Assembly: GCF_000026945.1 (NCBI RefSeq)
Contig: NC_012867.1
Coordinates: 682,001 to 746,000, forward strand
Direction: 5' to 3'
DNA length: 64,000 nucleotides
Origin: Candida dubliniensis CD36
Taxonomy: Eukaryota; Ascomycota; Pichiomycetes; Serinales; Debaryomycetaceae
The position numbers and the translations under genes were made by a program. Numbering within the stretch: the stretch's first letter is position 1; each line of letters starts with the position of its first letter. Below are positions 47,478 through 56,828 of this stretch, piece after piece. The notes beneath the pieces were generated by a model. It was given only the letters and a program-made list of their open reading frames with translations, was not told the origin of the DNA and ran no database searches.

Positions 47478-48551
47478 ATGTCCACTAATAAATCCAAAAC
47501 TACATCCCAATTACTCAAGTCCAAGAGCCCCGCGCCGGATGCCACTGATAAAAGATCTCAAAAGAAGAAATTAGTCAACCTACAAGACATAGACTCAATT
47601 TTGAGCCAACTTGAAACAGAAAGTTCCCAAACAGATAGTAAAATCAAAAGAGTTTGCAACTGTATGGCCAGAAGACATCCTCTATTTGAATTTGCCCCAA
47701 ATTGTTTGAATTGTGGAAAAATTATTTGCACAAAGGAAGGACTACAACCATGTTCATTTTGTGGTTCCGATATAATTCCACCAAAAGATCGAGATGCCAT
47801 TATAAAATTGTTGGAAAAAGAGAAGGAGGAATTAGTTACCAAGAGACAGGAGCTGAATACTCTGTCTCTACAGAAAACAAAAAAGAAAATTGTTGTCAAA
47901 ATGAATGCTGGTGAGAAATTCTGGGATGCACAAGACCGGGCATTCAAGTTGGCCGAAAAGGAATTGCAAAGCAAGAAAAATATGGGCGCCGTGGCTGAAA
48001 ATGCATCCGAAAGCAAAGAGACCAAAGATCGAGATTTACAGAAAGCAAAGGAGCGTTTGGAAACTTTGTTAGATTATCAGGCCACAGGTGAAGAGAGAAC
48101 AAAAATTATAGATAATGCATCTGATTTCGAAATGCCGTCCCAGTCGCTATGGTTAACTCCTGAGGAAAGAGCCCTAAATTTAAAGAAACAGCAAAGATTA
48201 ATGAGAGAAAACTTAGTGAATACGGAGAGAAAATTACGTGGGGAAAAGACTGTTGAAATGACTATCAAAGATGGGAAAGTGACTATGGTGGAGAAATATG
48301 TTACCCATACTGAAGGCACGTCTCAAGAAGAGAATGAGTTAGAAAAGTCGATTAAGGAGAAAAAGGTGCAATCACAAACTAGCATTCTGGTCTGGGACTA
48401 TGAAATGGACAAATCAAAATGGGAGAAACCCATATACTTTGCCAGCAAAGACATACCTCAAGTTGACAAGAGTGAATTGAAAATTACAAAAAATAGAGTA
48501 CAATTTCCAAAAGAAGATGCATCCGAAGTGATTGCAACGGTAATTAACTAG
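47478..48551 (+). CDS. RQT4: Rqt4, TRIP4/ASC-1-type subunit of the ribosome-quality-trigger complex
   Basis: Homologue of S. cerevisiae Rqt4 (YKR023W) and human TRIP4, which bind ubiquitinated, collided ribosomes with the Slh1 helicase and Rqt3. It has 357 residues. The C2HC5-type zinc finger is at about 58-96 (CNCMARRHPLFEFAPNCLNC ... CSFCGSDIIPP). A Lys/Glu-rich helical region and the ASFDMPSQS-type motif (ASDFEMPSQSLWLTPEERAL) follow. Complements NOT4 and DOM34 elsewhere in the window in collision and stall responses. Converges with SLD2, 25 bp apart. Confidence 0.9.
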   Translation: MSTNKSKTTSQLLKSKSPAPDATDKRSQKKKLVNLQDIDSILSQLETESSQTDSKIKRVCNCMARRHPLFEFAPNCLNCGKIICTKEGLQPCSFCGSDIIPPKDRDAIIKLLEKEKEELVTKRQELNTLSLQKTKKKIVVKMNAGEKFWDAQDRAFKLAEKELQSKKNMGAVAENASESKETKDRDLQKAKERLETLLDYQATGEERTKIIDNASDFEMPSQSLWLTPEERALNLKKQQRLMRENLVNTERKLRGEKTVEMTIKDGKVTMVEKYVTHTEGTSQEENELEKSIKEKKVQSQTSILVWDYEMDKSKWEKPIYFASKDIPQVDKSELKITKNRVQFPKEDASEVIATVIN

Positions 48552-48576
48552 ACTAATACACTGAAAATATACTATA

Positions 48577-49623
48577 TTATCTTCTCATACGTTGTTTGAA
48601 GCGTCTTGACCTAGGATCATTGATCTTTAGCCTCTTGAAATTATTACTCACTGGCATTCGAGTTTTCTTTGTTGGACTTTCGAATACAGAAGCAATGTCA
48701 TTCTCTCTATCTTTACTGTCATCCTCTTCATCCGAATCCATATATGCGGCAAGTTGTTTTCTTTCACCTTCCTCTAGTTTTGTCATGTGGTCTTGAAGAT
48801 TTACGTTATCCAATGAAGGCCTTGAATCTACTGGTCTTGGTGCCATTTTAACTCTTCTCGTCAGACGTTTCTGCGTTCTTTTATTTCTTGGCGCTATCTT
48901 TTCATCATTGTTATTCATCGTTTCAATTGCCTCTGATTCTTCCTTTTCTTCATTCTGGAATTCTTCTTCAAGATTGAAACTCTTTAAATCCTCTGCTTCT
49001 TTTAAAGATGTATTATAAACTTCAGTCAATCTTTTTCCTATACCCCTTTGAGTCTTGAATGGTGATGGGGAAACCAGGAAATTAATTACAGCATTATTTT
49101 TATGGGAATCCGGGGTTTGTGGGTTCTGTCGGTGCTTGTTAAGATATGACGGAGTTTCAAAAACTATTTTCCGACCCTTGATAGGCGTTGTAAACGATTT
49201 GTTCTTTGATTTAGTGGGTGTTTCTATAATGTTCTTAACAGGAGATTGGGGAGGAGGCATGGTGAATGATAATGGTGATGTTTTGTCCGATTTGTGTTTT
49301 AAGGGAGATGATTCTGGTGGAGTCATTTTTAAATCAAATATAGATAGTACGCGACCATTGGCTTGTGGTGTAGGTCCTAATTCACCTCTAGGGGAATATT
49401 CATTTTTCTTGACTGGCGAAGATTGAGTTGATGCTGGTTCTTCGGTAGTTTCTTGTTTGCTTGGTTTCTGCAGCTGTCCCAGTTTTATGGACTTGTATAA
49501 TGAGTATAACTTATGAATTTCTACATCATCTTTTATATCCGATTTCGATGGAAGTTTGTTATGTTGTTTGCGAAACGCATACTCCCATTCCTTTATTTTC
49601 AGTTTTATTTCAATGATATCCAT
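48577..49623 (-). CDS. SLD2: Sld2/Drc1, DNA replication initiation factor
   Basis: CDK target that when phosphorylated binds Dpb11 and helps load GINS and polymerase epsilon to fire origins. It has 348 residues, shorter than S. cerevisiae Sld2 (453). The conserved N-terminus is IKLKIKEWEYAFRKQHNKLP. A dense cluster of S/T-P sites follows (about residues 70-190), many of full CDK type: SPVKK, SPLKHK, SPVKN, TPTKSK, TPIKGR, SPTKK. The C-terminus is basic (RLKINDPRSRRFKQRMRR). Upstream spacer has ACGCGT and ACGCGA boxes, fitting G1/S transcription. Confidence 0.93.
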   Translation of the reverse strand: MDIIEIKLKIKEWEYAFRKQHNKLPSKSDIKDDVEIHKLYSLYKSIKLGQLQKPSKQETTEEPASTQSSPVKKNEYSPRGELGPTPQANGRVLSIFDLKMTPPESSPLKHKSDKTSPLSFTMPPPQSPVKNIIETPTKSKNKSFTTPIKGRKIVFETPSYLNKHRQNPQTPDSHKNNAVINFLVSPSPFKTQRGIGKRLTEVYNTSLKEAEDLKSFNLEEEFQNEEKEESEAIETMNNNDEKIAPRNKRTQKRLTRRVKMAPRPVDSRPSLDNVNLQDHMTKLEEGERKQLAAYMDSDEEDDSKDRENDIASVFESPTKKTRMPVSNNFKRLKINDPRSRRFKQRMRR

Positions 49624-49729
49624 AGAATGATTTTTGTTAGTTTTAAGGAGATTAATACTATTTCTTTTAAAAAGAGAAATGTTGTTTATGTCAACTACTC
49701 AGCTCTTTCTTATTTTAAAAACAATTCTC

Positions 49730-49735
49730 ACGCGA
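49730..49735. promoter_or_regulatory. ACGCGA half-consensus MBF/SBF-type box upstream of SLD2
   Basis: ACGCGA, 107-112 bp upstream of the SLD2 ATG; variant of the MCB/SCB core. Confidence 0.4.
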
Positions 49736-49781
49736 TTGGTGTCTTGTTTTTTTTTTTTTTTTTTGTTACGTTTATATGCTC

Positions 49782-49787
49782 ACGCGT
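49782..49787. promoter_or_regulatory. MluI cell-cycle box (ACGCGT) upstream of SLD2
   Basis: Exact palindromic ACGCGT, 159-164 bp upstream of the SLD2 ATG, across a T-rich tract (49747-49764) from the ACGCGA box. Confidence 0.55.
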
Positions 49788-49834
49788 TTATTAGATGAGC
49801 TACAATAAACTATGGAACCACTTTCTACTACTAT

Positions 49835-51577
49835 TTACAAGCTATCAGCAAACTGGGCAGCTTCACGTGCCCATGGAGATGTATTATACTTTTCACCAAT
49901 ATGCCCTAAAACATTTTTGAGGGCCATTCTTTCATTATCTGAATTGAATTGATTGTTGTTTTTGGTATAGTCGGCAACAAAGGAAACACCAGAAGGATTG
50001 CTCCAATACTTTGTAAGCAAGTGTCTTAATGCATCTCTGTTATCAACTTTGGAAAGAAATAGTACTGTAATGACCCAAAAGTAAATCCTCTCATTAGTCT
50101 TGTTTAATGACTGTAGAATAGAATGCCAATCTCTCCAAAACCTATCCCAAAGTCCAGCTTGACCAAATGTATACATCATTTGTTCTCTTAACCAAAGTGG
50201 GAAAGTTTCCTTGTTACTCGAATATTTATTTTGTCTCAATAGTTCTCGGACATTTCTTCCTAGTTCATTATCAAACAGTATTGTGTTTGTACTAGGTTCA
50301 GAATCACCTCTTCTTTTAATTATGTCATTGAGATTGGCCGAATCCAAGGCGTTGTTATCTTTGGACACCCATGTGAGCCTCCACAAGAGGGCCCCAAACT
50401 TGTCTATTGTGAACAAATCAATACTATCGCCAGAAAAACACATTATATTGGAGATAAAGTTTGACAATTTATGTAATTTTTCTTTTGGTGAATGTCTGGT
50501 TTTCAAGTCTACCAAATATTCCATATACTTAATGGTGTCATGAATGATTTCTGTATTCCAATCAATCCCCAGTTGTGAGGCTAAGTCCAATGAAGAATAT
50601 TTATCCCAGATTATCTGCTCTATTTCGTTTACATTAACCACATTGGCATTTACCAAGTTGATTGCCCTGTATAAGTCAAATTTCTTGTTATACTCTTCGA
50701 TTGAGCTACCTTTAAAGCTTAGATCAAACTGTGCTTTGAACTTTTGTGAGGTGTCAAAGTTTCCATTAAGTACGTAACTATCATAAATCTTGCTTAAAAC
50801 ATTTGAATTCAACTTGCGGCAAGAAGTATGGAACCCTCTTCTGTCGCCAAAAAAAAGTCGATCTTGGTCGATATCTGGAGACGAATAGGATTCCTCGTTT
50901 TCGTGTTCATCGGAATAAAGTTGTTCCAAATTCAATGATTTCCTTCTTTCGCGACTTAGCAAATGTATTACAATCCCATCAATCCCAGTGCCACAACTTA
51001 CCCAGGTATTAGCACCAATTCCAAATGTGCTTGCAGTTGCTGGTGGACCTCTTCTCACTCTTTTAGCCAATCTTCGTCTCGTTACTTTGCTAATGGAGTT
51101 TGAAGACATTCCTTCGATGATGGGCAAATGCTCATAAGTATGTTTAATATATAGCCTCAATTCATAAGCTGCTTTGTAAATATGCTTTTCAGATTTCCCA
51201 GTAGCAAGAATAACATAATTTTCATCGTTTTGCTCTTCCAAGCTTTTCGGATGATCCTCTGGTAGCTGCGACAAATCAAAAATCTCAAGATCTGTTAAAC
51301 CGTACTCAGATGTTAGTAAATTAACAAACTCTTGCAAGCTCTGAGGTGAGTTGTCGGGTAATTCGGGTACTTCAACATCATTTAAAACTTCAACGGGAGA
51401 ACTGTTTTCTTCCCTCATGTACCATGGAATAGATGCTTCTGTTGAATCATTCTTAGAGTTTTGAAGTAGATTTGTGGTTGTGACAAAAGATTTAGCCAGA
51501 ATAATACCAACAGGTCTACTAGACAATGATACTAGTTTTGATATCAGTCGACTCAAACATCTACCTCTTACTATCAT
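49835..51577 (-). CDS. ATP25: Atp25, mitochondrial expression factor for ATP synthase subunit 9
   Basis: Mitochondrial inner-membrane-associated protein. In S. cerevisiae its C-terminal part stabilises OLI1/ATP9 mRNA and its N-terminal part, released by cleavage, aids subunit 9 ring assembly. It has 580 residues from the ATG; the frame extends to 51676 without ATG. The N-terminus (MIVRGRCLSRLISKLVSLSS) is a matrix presequence. An RsfS/Iojap-like domain spans about 90-215 (NYVILATGKSEKHIYKAAYEL, NTWVSCGTGIDGIVIHLLS), followed by the mostly helical Atp25 C-terminal domain. Divergent from UTP11. Confidence 0.92.
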   Translation of the reverse strand: MIVRGRCLSRLISKLVSLSSRPVGIILAKSFVTTTNLLQNSKNDSTEASIPWYMREENSSPVEVLNDVEVPELPDNSPQSLQEFVNLLTSEYGLTDLEIFDLSQLPEDHPKSLEEQNDENYVILATGKSEKHIYKAAYELRLYIKHTYEHLPIIEGMSSNSISKVTRRRLAKRVRRGPPATASTFGIGANTWVSCGTGIDGIVIHLLSRERRKSLNLEQLYSDEHENEESYSSPDIDQDRLFFGDRRGFHTSCRKLNSNVLSKIYDSYVLNGNFDTSQKFKAQFDLSFKGSSIEEYNKKFDLYRAINLVNANVVNVNEIEQIIWDKYSSLDLASQLGIDWNTEIIHDTIKYMEYLVDLKTRHSPKEKLHKLSNFISNIMCFSGDSIDLFTIDKFGALLWRLTWVSKDNNALDSANLNDIIKRRGDSEPSTNTILFDNELGRNVRELLRQNKYSSNKETFPLWLREQMMYTFGQAGLWDRFWRDWHSILQSLNKTNERIYFWVITVLFLSKVDNRDALRHLLTKYWSNPSGVSFVADYTKNNNQFNSDNERMALKNVLGHIGEKYNTSPWAREAAQFADSL

Positions 51578-51759
51578 TTTCCTGGGGAACTCTTCCTTGT
51601 CTATGTAATGTAATCCTTGCTGAAAAAAAAAAAAAATGACAGAAAAAAATGTTTCTGTAGGTTTGTGCACCGACACACTACGACCAACATGCCTCCCACA
51701 ACTTTACCATCATAAAAAAAAAAAAATGTTTTGCCTTGAAAAAAATATGAAGTTTGAGA

Positions 51760-51766
51760 TGCTCAT
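51760..51766. promoter_or_regulatory. PAC-like box (GATGAGC on minus strand) upstream of UTP11
   Basis: GCTCATC is the complement of GATGAGC, the PAC core of ribosome-biogenesis promoters, with a TGAAAAAAAT (RRPE-like) 24 bp further upstream. It is only about 30 bp from the UTP11 ATG, closer than usual, so tentative. Confidence 0.35.
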
Positions 51767-51795
51767 CTGAACACGATATAAACCAAACCTAAAAA

Positions 51796-52539
51796 ATGGC
51801 AAAATTGGTTCATAATGTACAGAAAAAACAGCATCGAGAAAGATCGCAGAAGCAGAGTCGGGCAAGATATGGGTTGTTAGAGAAAAAGAAGGATTATAGA
51901 TTACGTGCTGCTGATTATCATAAAAAGCAAGCAGCATTAAAAGCGTTAAAGGAAAAGGCAAAATCACATAACCCTGATGAGTACTACCATGCTATGACTC
52001 GAAAAAAGACGGATGACAAAGGAATTCTTATATCCGATAGAGATAGTGAAGTTTTGTCCGTTGAACAGGCCAAATTGTTGAAAACACAGGATGTTAATTA
52101 CATACGAACAATGCGTTTGAATGAACTAAAAAAGATAGAAAAGGAAAAAGAAGGTAAACTTTTTGGAGCACTGGGGAAGCATACTGTATTTGTGGATTCA
52201 ATAGAGGAGCAAGAATCATTTAGTCCTGAGGAGTTTTTTGACACAGATGCGGCCTTGTTGGATAACAGAGAAAACAGAGTTCGCATGAATCAACTATACG
52301 ACAATTCAGGACTTTTGAAACTGAATGATATCGATATCGATACCAAGAACAGATTAGACTTGAAAAAATTGAAGCAATACAAACTTTTGCAGAGAAGGAT
52401 GAAAAAGGAAAAAGAGTTGAAAGAAGTAGAGTCTATAATGAGCAGAAACTTGGAGAAAATGAAGAAAGGAAACAAAAAGAAGATCGTCGACTCAAATGGG
52501 AAAGTACATTTCAAATGGAAGAACCAGAGGAAACGCTGA
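51796..52539 (+). CDS. UTP11: Utp11, small-subunit processome component
   Basis: Nucleolar U3 snoRNP/SSU processome protein needed for 18S rRNA maturation. It has 247 residues (S. cerevisiae 250). The family start is strikingly conserved: MAKLVHNVQKKQHRERSQ, then RARYGLLEKKKDYRLRAADYHKKQ and HNPDEYYHAMTRKKTDDKG. HTVFVDSIEEQESF and the basic C-terminus (KVHFKWKNQRKR) complete the signature. Starts at the first ATG; converges with KTI12 with only 8 bp between stops. Confidence 0.96.
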   Translation: MAKLVHNVQKKQHRERSQKQSRARYGLLEKKKDYRLRAADYHKKQAALKALKEKAKSHNPDEYYHAMTRKKTDDKGILISDRDSEVLSVEQAKLLKTQDVNYIRTMRLNELKKIEKEKEGKLFGALGKHTVFVDSIEEQESFSPEEFFDTDAALLDNRENRVRMNQLYDNSGLLKLNDIDIDTKNRLDLKKLKQYKLLQRRMKKEKELKEVESIMSRNLEKMKKGNKKKIVDSNGKVHFKWKNQRKR

Positions 52540-52547
52540 GTATGTAT

Positions 52548-53414
52548 TTAGTCTTCGCTATTTAGACTTCTATTGAGATAGTCAACAAACAATGGGACAA
52601 TTCTATCAACGTCTATCGATCTCATTCTGTTGAGACCAATGTAAGATCTTCTTATCCTCTGTAGTTGAGCTGTGCTGGCAGTTCCTGTTGGAATAGCCAC
52701 TATCAAATTCTTATCTATTACGACATCACCAGGGGTGATTTGCTGTTGTTGAAGAATTTTAGTTACCACTTCCTGTGTTTTCTTGTCTAATTCCTGCAAG
52801 AACGAATTCCCAGAAGTTGGCTTAATCAAAGTAGCTGCATTGGGAGGTGCCGCTTTTTTCAACACTAAAGCGTTCCAGATCTCGTCGATTGGTATTTTCT
52901 CTTGTGAATCTTCAGAAAGGATGGTAAACAATGGTGAATCCCATCTTGTATCGCTATTTGGTTCCTCGAATCTCATCTGTAATTGTTGCATCAAAACCGG
53001 GTCCCATTTATTTTCCAGTTCCTTTGCGTTGTTCCATTGAATACATTTCTCGATAGGGGCAATAACATGAACAATGCAATGTGGAGTAACATTTCCCTTT
53101 GCTTCACAGAATAATTGGTATCTGAATCCCTTTATATACGATAATGCATCTAAAATCACAATATTTGTTCTCGATATATCCCTCTTGACAGCTGAGATCT
53201 GTGATCCCCTTGCCAATTTTTCTTTATTCGAATCTCGATAAGTCTCGTGGTTTATGCCTAAAGTCTCATCTGAATGATAAGTTACGGTATAGTTCTGACC
53301 GGCTTCAGAATTCTCTTTTGCTTTCTGGATTCTGATCTCTAGTTCTTTTTGAAGCAATTTTGCCCATTTGGTTTTCCCTGAACAAGGATATCCTGTAAAT
53401 ATAATCAATGGCAT
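52548..53414 (-). CDS. KTI12: Kti12, Elongator-associated ATPase
   Basis: P-loop protein related to tRNA-Sec kinase that binds tRNA and Elongator and is required for wobble-uridine (mcm5U) modification. It has 288 residues. Walker A GYPCSGKT is at 8-15. A switch-like DETLGINHETYRDSNKEK and ARGSQISAVKRDISRTNIVI (with the following LDALSYIKGFRYQLFCEAK) are family hallmarks. The C-terminal domain (LDKKTQEVVTKILQQQQ ... RSYIGLNR) binds tRNA. First ATG used. 239 bp upstream on the other strand starts MTG1. Confidence 0.95.
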   Translation of the reverse strand: MPLIIFTGYPCSGKTKWAKLLQKELEIRIQKAKENSEAGQNYTVTYHSDETLGINHETYRDSNKEKLARGSQISAVKRDISRTNIVILDALSYIKGFRYQLFCEAKGNVTPHCIVHVIAPIEKCIQWNNAKELENKWDPVLMQQLQMRFEEPNSDTRWDSPLFTILSEDSQEKIPIDEIWNALVLKKAAPPNAATLIKPTSGNSFLQELDKKTQEVVTKILQQQQITPGDVVIDKNLIVAIPTGTASTAQLQRIRRSYIGLNRMRSIDVDRIVPLFVDYLNRSLNSED

Positions 53415-53653
53415 TAGTCTACTGTTTGCCAGGATTGTTGGTGAATATTTTGGTTCAAGAGAAGAGATCCAACTGAAGAAAAATAAAAAAAAATGAAAAA
53501 AAAAAAAAACTCATTCAACTAAATTTTGTACCACATCTCTTTTTCAAGATTTCTTCCTCTTCTTCTTTTGCTCTCTAAGCGTTTTGTTATTGTCATATAT
53601 ATCAGTCCGTTTTTAAACCCTTCTTCGTTGGAGTTCCTACTCAATAACTTATT

Positions 53654-54760
53654 ATGACTTTTGTTCCAAGAAAAACGTTTCCCAACTATAATATACCTTT
53701 AAATAACTTCAAGGGCCATCACCAAAAGGCACTCTCAAAGTTTGGCCATCTTGCACCTCAATTAGATTTGATATTGGAAGTGAGGGATTCCCGTGCTCCG
53801 ATTTCTACAACTAATGTTTTATTCGATAAAGTGTTACCAAGCAAGAAGAAGCTTATTCTTTATAGCAAAAAAGATTTATCTATCTTGAAACCCAGGCTAC
53901 TAGAAAAGTGGCACAAGCTGAAGAATGAACAGTATATGTTTGTGGATTGTCGAAGTAAGCGTGACGGTAAGAAGATAATTACCGAAATCAAGAAATTATA
54001 CGATAGTATGGAGACACCACCTCCATTAGGATTGAGAACTATGATAATTGGGATGCCTAACGTAGGAAAGTCATCGTTGGTAAACACATTGCGATATGTA
54101 GGGTTAAGTGAAGGAGAAAGTGCAATTTCCACAAAAATTAGGAAAGTGGCTAGAACCGGTGGTCAGCCTGGAGTAACAAGAAATACTAGTGAAATCATTC
54201 GTCTTTCACGTGATCCTGAGATTATGGTATATGATACACCAGGAGTATTTTTACCTACTACAAAGAATGCAGAAACAATGCTTAGTCTTGCATTGGTTGG
54301 TTGCATTAACGAATCGTTTATTGATCCTGTTATCTTGGCAGACTACTTGTTATACGTTTTGAATTTACAAGATCCAACAGGAAAATTGTACACTGATTAT
54401 ATCGATCATCCAACTAATAATGTATATGAGCTTTTGGAGAGTATTAACCAAAAGAGAAATGTTTTAAAAATTGATAAAAGATTTGATGAATGTGGATTAG
54501 CAAACCATTGGATTAGTAAATGGAAGCAAGGCAAATCGCTGAAATACCGTGGATTATTTGATGTTGCGGCCATTCAGGAGATCAATGTCAAGGACTTTGG
54601 TGACTTGGCCAATGCTGAAAGAGAGCGAATTGGTTTATCCAACGTGCAGCAAAGACTTCAAGATAGATTCGGTGATGATGGCACGTCTACTTCTAAGCAC
54701 AGAAAAAGAACTGCCAAAGACAGAGAATTTGATATGAAAAATAGACTATTTAAACTTTAG
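53654..54760 (+). CDS. MTG1: Mtg1, mitochondrial ribosome-assembly GTPase
   Basis: Circularly permuted GTPase (YlqF/RbgA family) acting in mitochondrial large-subunit assembly. It has 368 residues. Motif order is permuted: G4-like SKKDL near 71-75 comes first, then G1 GMPNVGKSS at 133-141, the G2 threonine in the TRNTSEI part, and G3 DTPG near 196. LDLILEVRDSRAPISTTN is the family N-terminal signature. Its TAG stop overlaps the TAA of KU80 on the opposite strand. Confidence 0.93.
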   Translation: MTFVPRKTFPNYNIPLNNFKGHHQKALSKFGHLAPQLDLILEVRDSRAPISTTNVLFDKVLPSKKKLILYSKKDLSILKPRLLEKWHKLKNEQYMFVDCRSKRDGKKIITEIKKLYDSMETPPPLGLRTMIIGMPNVGKSSLVNTLRYVGLSEGESAISTKIRKVARTGGQPGVTRNTSEIIRLSRDPEIMVYDTPGVFLPTTKNAETMLSLALVGCINESFIDPVILADYLLYVLNLQDPTGKLYTDYIDHPTNNVYELLESINQKRNVLKIDKRFDECGLANHWISKWKQGKSLKYRGLFDVAAIQEINVKDFGDLANAERERIGLSNVQQRLQDRFGDDGTSTSKHRKRTAKDREFDMKNRLFKL

Positions 54761-56589
54761 TTTTCCAAGATATCTTCTATATCAAAATACTCGCCAAATT
54801 TCCCATCGTTCGGCTGTGGTTTAGAAGTTGCATTAAATGGCTTGCTCTTTTTTTCCAGCTTGTGCTGAGTTTTGTATTTAACATCTAGCTTCTTCTGCAA
54901 GTTCATTGTAATCGTATCTGCTTTTGTGGAATCCAGTGTATATAACAATTCTTCTTTACAGTCCAATATAGAATCTAAATTGAACAAAGTATGTGGCTCG
55001 TCGATAGAAAGATACCTCTCAACAAACTTATCCTTTTGTAAAAAAGTTTCCAAGGATTCTTCCTGTAAGGACTTGTCTAGTATTTTCCTAAAGTAGTAAT
55101 TAAATCTCCTTGCAGCAGGATTTGAAGACAATAATAAATTATCTAACGTGGTATCCTTACTGGAAGGTTTGCTAGTAGATGTCGAATTCAAAAGACCAAT
55201 CATATGATTATCAATGATGTCAGCATCAAAATGTTCATCGCGCAATTTCTTGCTTGATATAAAACTTTCCATCAACTCGTCGACCGAATTATCATCAGTA
55301 TTATTCAAGTCTGGAAAACGACCGATCTTTTCATCCTCTTTCATGGCAATTCTGACCAATAAGAGAACTTCACCAATTTGGTTTCCAAGAGCTACTTTTT
55401 TTGGGAAAGCTGCACAAACTTGGACTTCACCGTCCGGTTTCTGCACAAATCTCACCAAAGCTATATAATTCAATTCAATCATAGCAGTAACCATAGAATT
55501 AAAAGTCAATCTATTGCGCTCGGAATCCTTTTGATGAGGAATCACATACATTGCATCTTGTGTGAAATATGCGTAGCAAAAATTGTTCGTTTTCATGAAT
55601 CCCAATACGTTAATACTGGGGTATGTTGGTAAAGTGGCCACTTCTGTCAATTCTAAAGTTAATGCTAGTATATCTCGATGCGAATACTTGAAGCCAGGAG
55701 TGCATTCTGCTCGAGGAACAATTGTTCTTTCCAGAGTATCACTAGTTTCCACTCCATCCTCCTCCTCATCTTCATCCTCGTCCAAATTATCCTCAGTCCG
55801 AGTATAATAATATGTAGATCTCTCAATCTTTGATCTTTGTTTCAGTTTTGGGTCCACATAATATTCGTGTCCACTCATTTGGCTTTGTACTCTAACTGCA
55901 GGGTATACTTGGATATTTAAATGTACCATATTTTTAATTTCCGAAGTATTTCCAAGTTCACCAAACCCGAAGTATCCTTCAGTAATGCATTTTGGAGTAA
56001 TCAACCGAAGAGCTGGGCCTGCAGTCATTAGTTCCTTGAAACTGACTAAATTTGAATTTTTAAAGTTTCCACAAAGATTTCGTAAACTATTTTGAGCATG
56101 TTCATTGCCATCATTATTAATCAACACAAACGTAATGTTTATATTAAGGTTAGAAACCATATCCACGTATTCCGGTACCAGTTTATTTTTACCAATAGGA
56201 AGCACCCCATTCGTAATAAGATAAATATTTCTTGTAAATTTATAATGGCTATTAATTTTAAACTGATCAAGTGCTCGAAACAATGCATCAACCAAATCAT
56301 ATTTGGGAGCTGCGCCTGCATCATTTTCATGAATTTCAATCATGGTGGAACGATATGTTTTAACTTGTGTTAGGGACAACGGCGCGTTATCATAAAGTAC
56401 CTTGATCGTGTTGCCTGAGTAGACAACTAAACAATATCTATCGGACTTTCTATTTTTCATCAATTGTTGGTTGAAAAAGTCAATAGCAAATTTCAGTGCC
56501 CGCAGAAAATCTGAAGCTGTAGCATCACGATCCGTTATTCCCATATACTTGGATGCATCAACAACAAAAATGGTAAATTCTTTCGACAT
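54757..56589 (-). CDS. YKU80: Ku80 subunit of the Ku DNA end-binding heterodimer
   Basis: Ku80 pairs with Ku70 on DNA ends for non-homologous end joining and telomere protection. It has 610 residues. The vWA domain is at 1-210 (FTIFVVDASKYMG, NIYLITNGVLPIG). An acidic insert (EDNLDEDEDEEEDG) sits near 267-280. The beta-barrel/bridge has INVLGFMKTNNFCYAYF, then IALVRFVQKPDGEVQVCAAF, which match human Ku80 (VLGF, VAIVRY, VGVAFP) better than Ku70, and VDELMESF parallels VDALIDSM. The C-terminus lacks the long Ku80 globular domain, as in other yeasts, and ends GEYFDIEDILEN. Confidence 0.88.
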   Translation of the reverse strand: MSKEFTIFVVDASKYMGITDRDATASDFLRALKFAIDFFNQQLMKNRKSDRYCLVVYSGNTIKVLYDNAPLSLTQVKTYRSTMIEIHENDAGAAPKYDLVDALFRALDQFKINSHYKFTRNIYLITNGVLPIGKNKLVPEYVDMVSNLNINITFVLINNDGNEHAQNSLRNLCGNFKNSNLVSFKELMTAGPALRLITPKCITEGYFGFGELGNTSEIKNMVHLNIQVYPAVRVQSQMSGHEYYVDPKLKQRSKIERSTYYYTRTEDNLDEDEDEEEDGVETSDTLERTIVPRAECTPGFKYSHRDILALTLELTEVATLPTYPSINVLGFMKTNNFCYAYFTQDAMYVIPHQKDSERNRLTFNSMVTAMIELNYIALVRFVQKPDGEVQVCAAFPKKVALGNQIGEVLLLVRIAMKEDEKIGRFPDLNNTDDNSVDELMESFISSKKLRDEHFDADIIDNHMIGLLNSTSTSKPSSKDTTLDNLLLSSNPAARRFNYYFRKILDKSLQEESLETFLQKDKFVERYLSIDEPHTLFNLDSILDCKEELLYTLDSTKADTITMNLQKKLDVKYKTQHKLEKKSKPFNATSKPQPNDGKFGEYFDIEDILEN

Positions 56590-56828
56590 TTTCAGGTAGG
56601 TTTACTGGGTAGTTGAGTGTTAGAAATGAAATGGAAACTAACACACGTAAAACGATTGCACGTACTATTTTTGTTTTGCTTGCGCGTTTACACTAGCACT
56701 GCATTCAATTATAAGTCAATCCGAGCTTGAAAATTTTCAAATTTTTTTTTTTGGGGAGTTTGCAAAAACGGCCCTACTGAGATATCTCCATTATCAAAGA
56801 CACTTTTCAGCAACATATACGTTTATAC

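Noticed and set aside
51578..51676. N-terminal extension of ATP25
   Set aside because: Frame is open but begins at GTG and crosses a poly(A) tract; the ATG at 51577 starts a good mitochondrial presequence.
54757..56589. Ku70 instead of Ku80
   Set aside because: The VLGF, IALVRF, VCAAFP and VDELMESF blocks align with Ku80, and no SAP domain is visible at the C-terminus.
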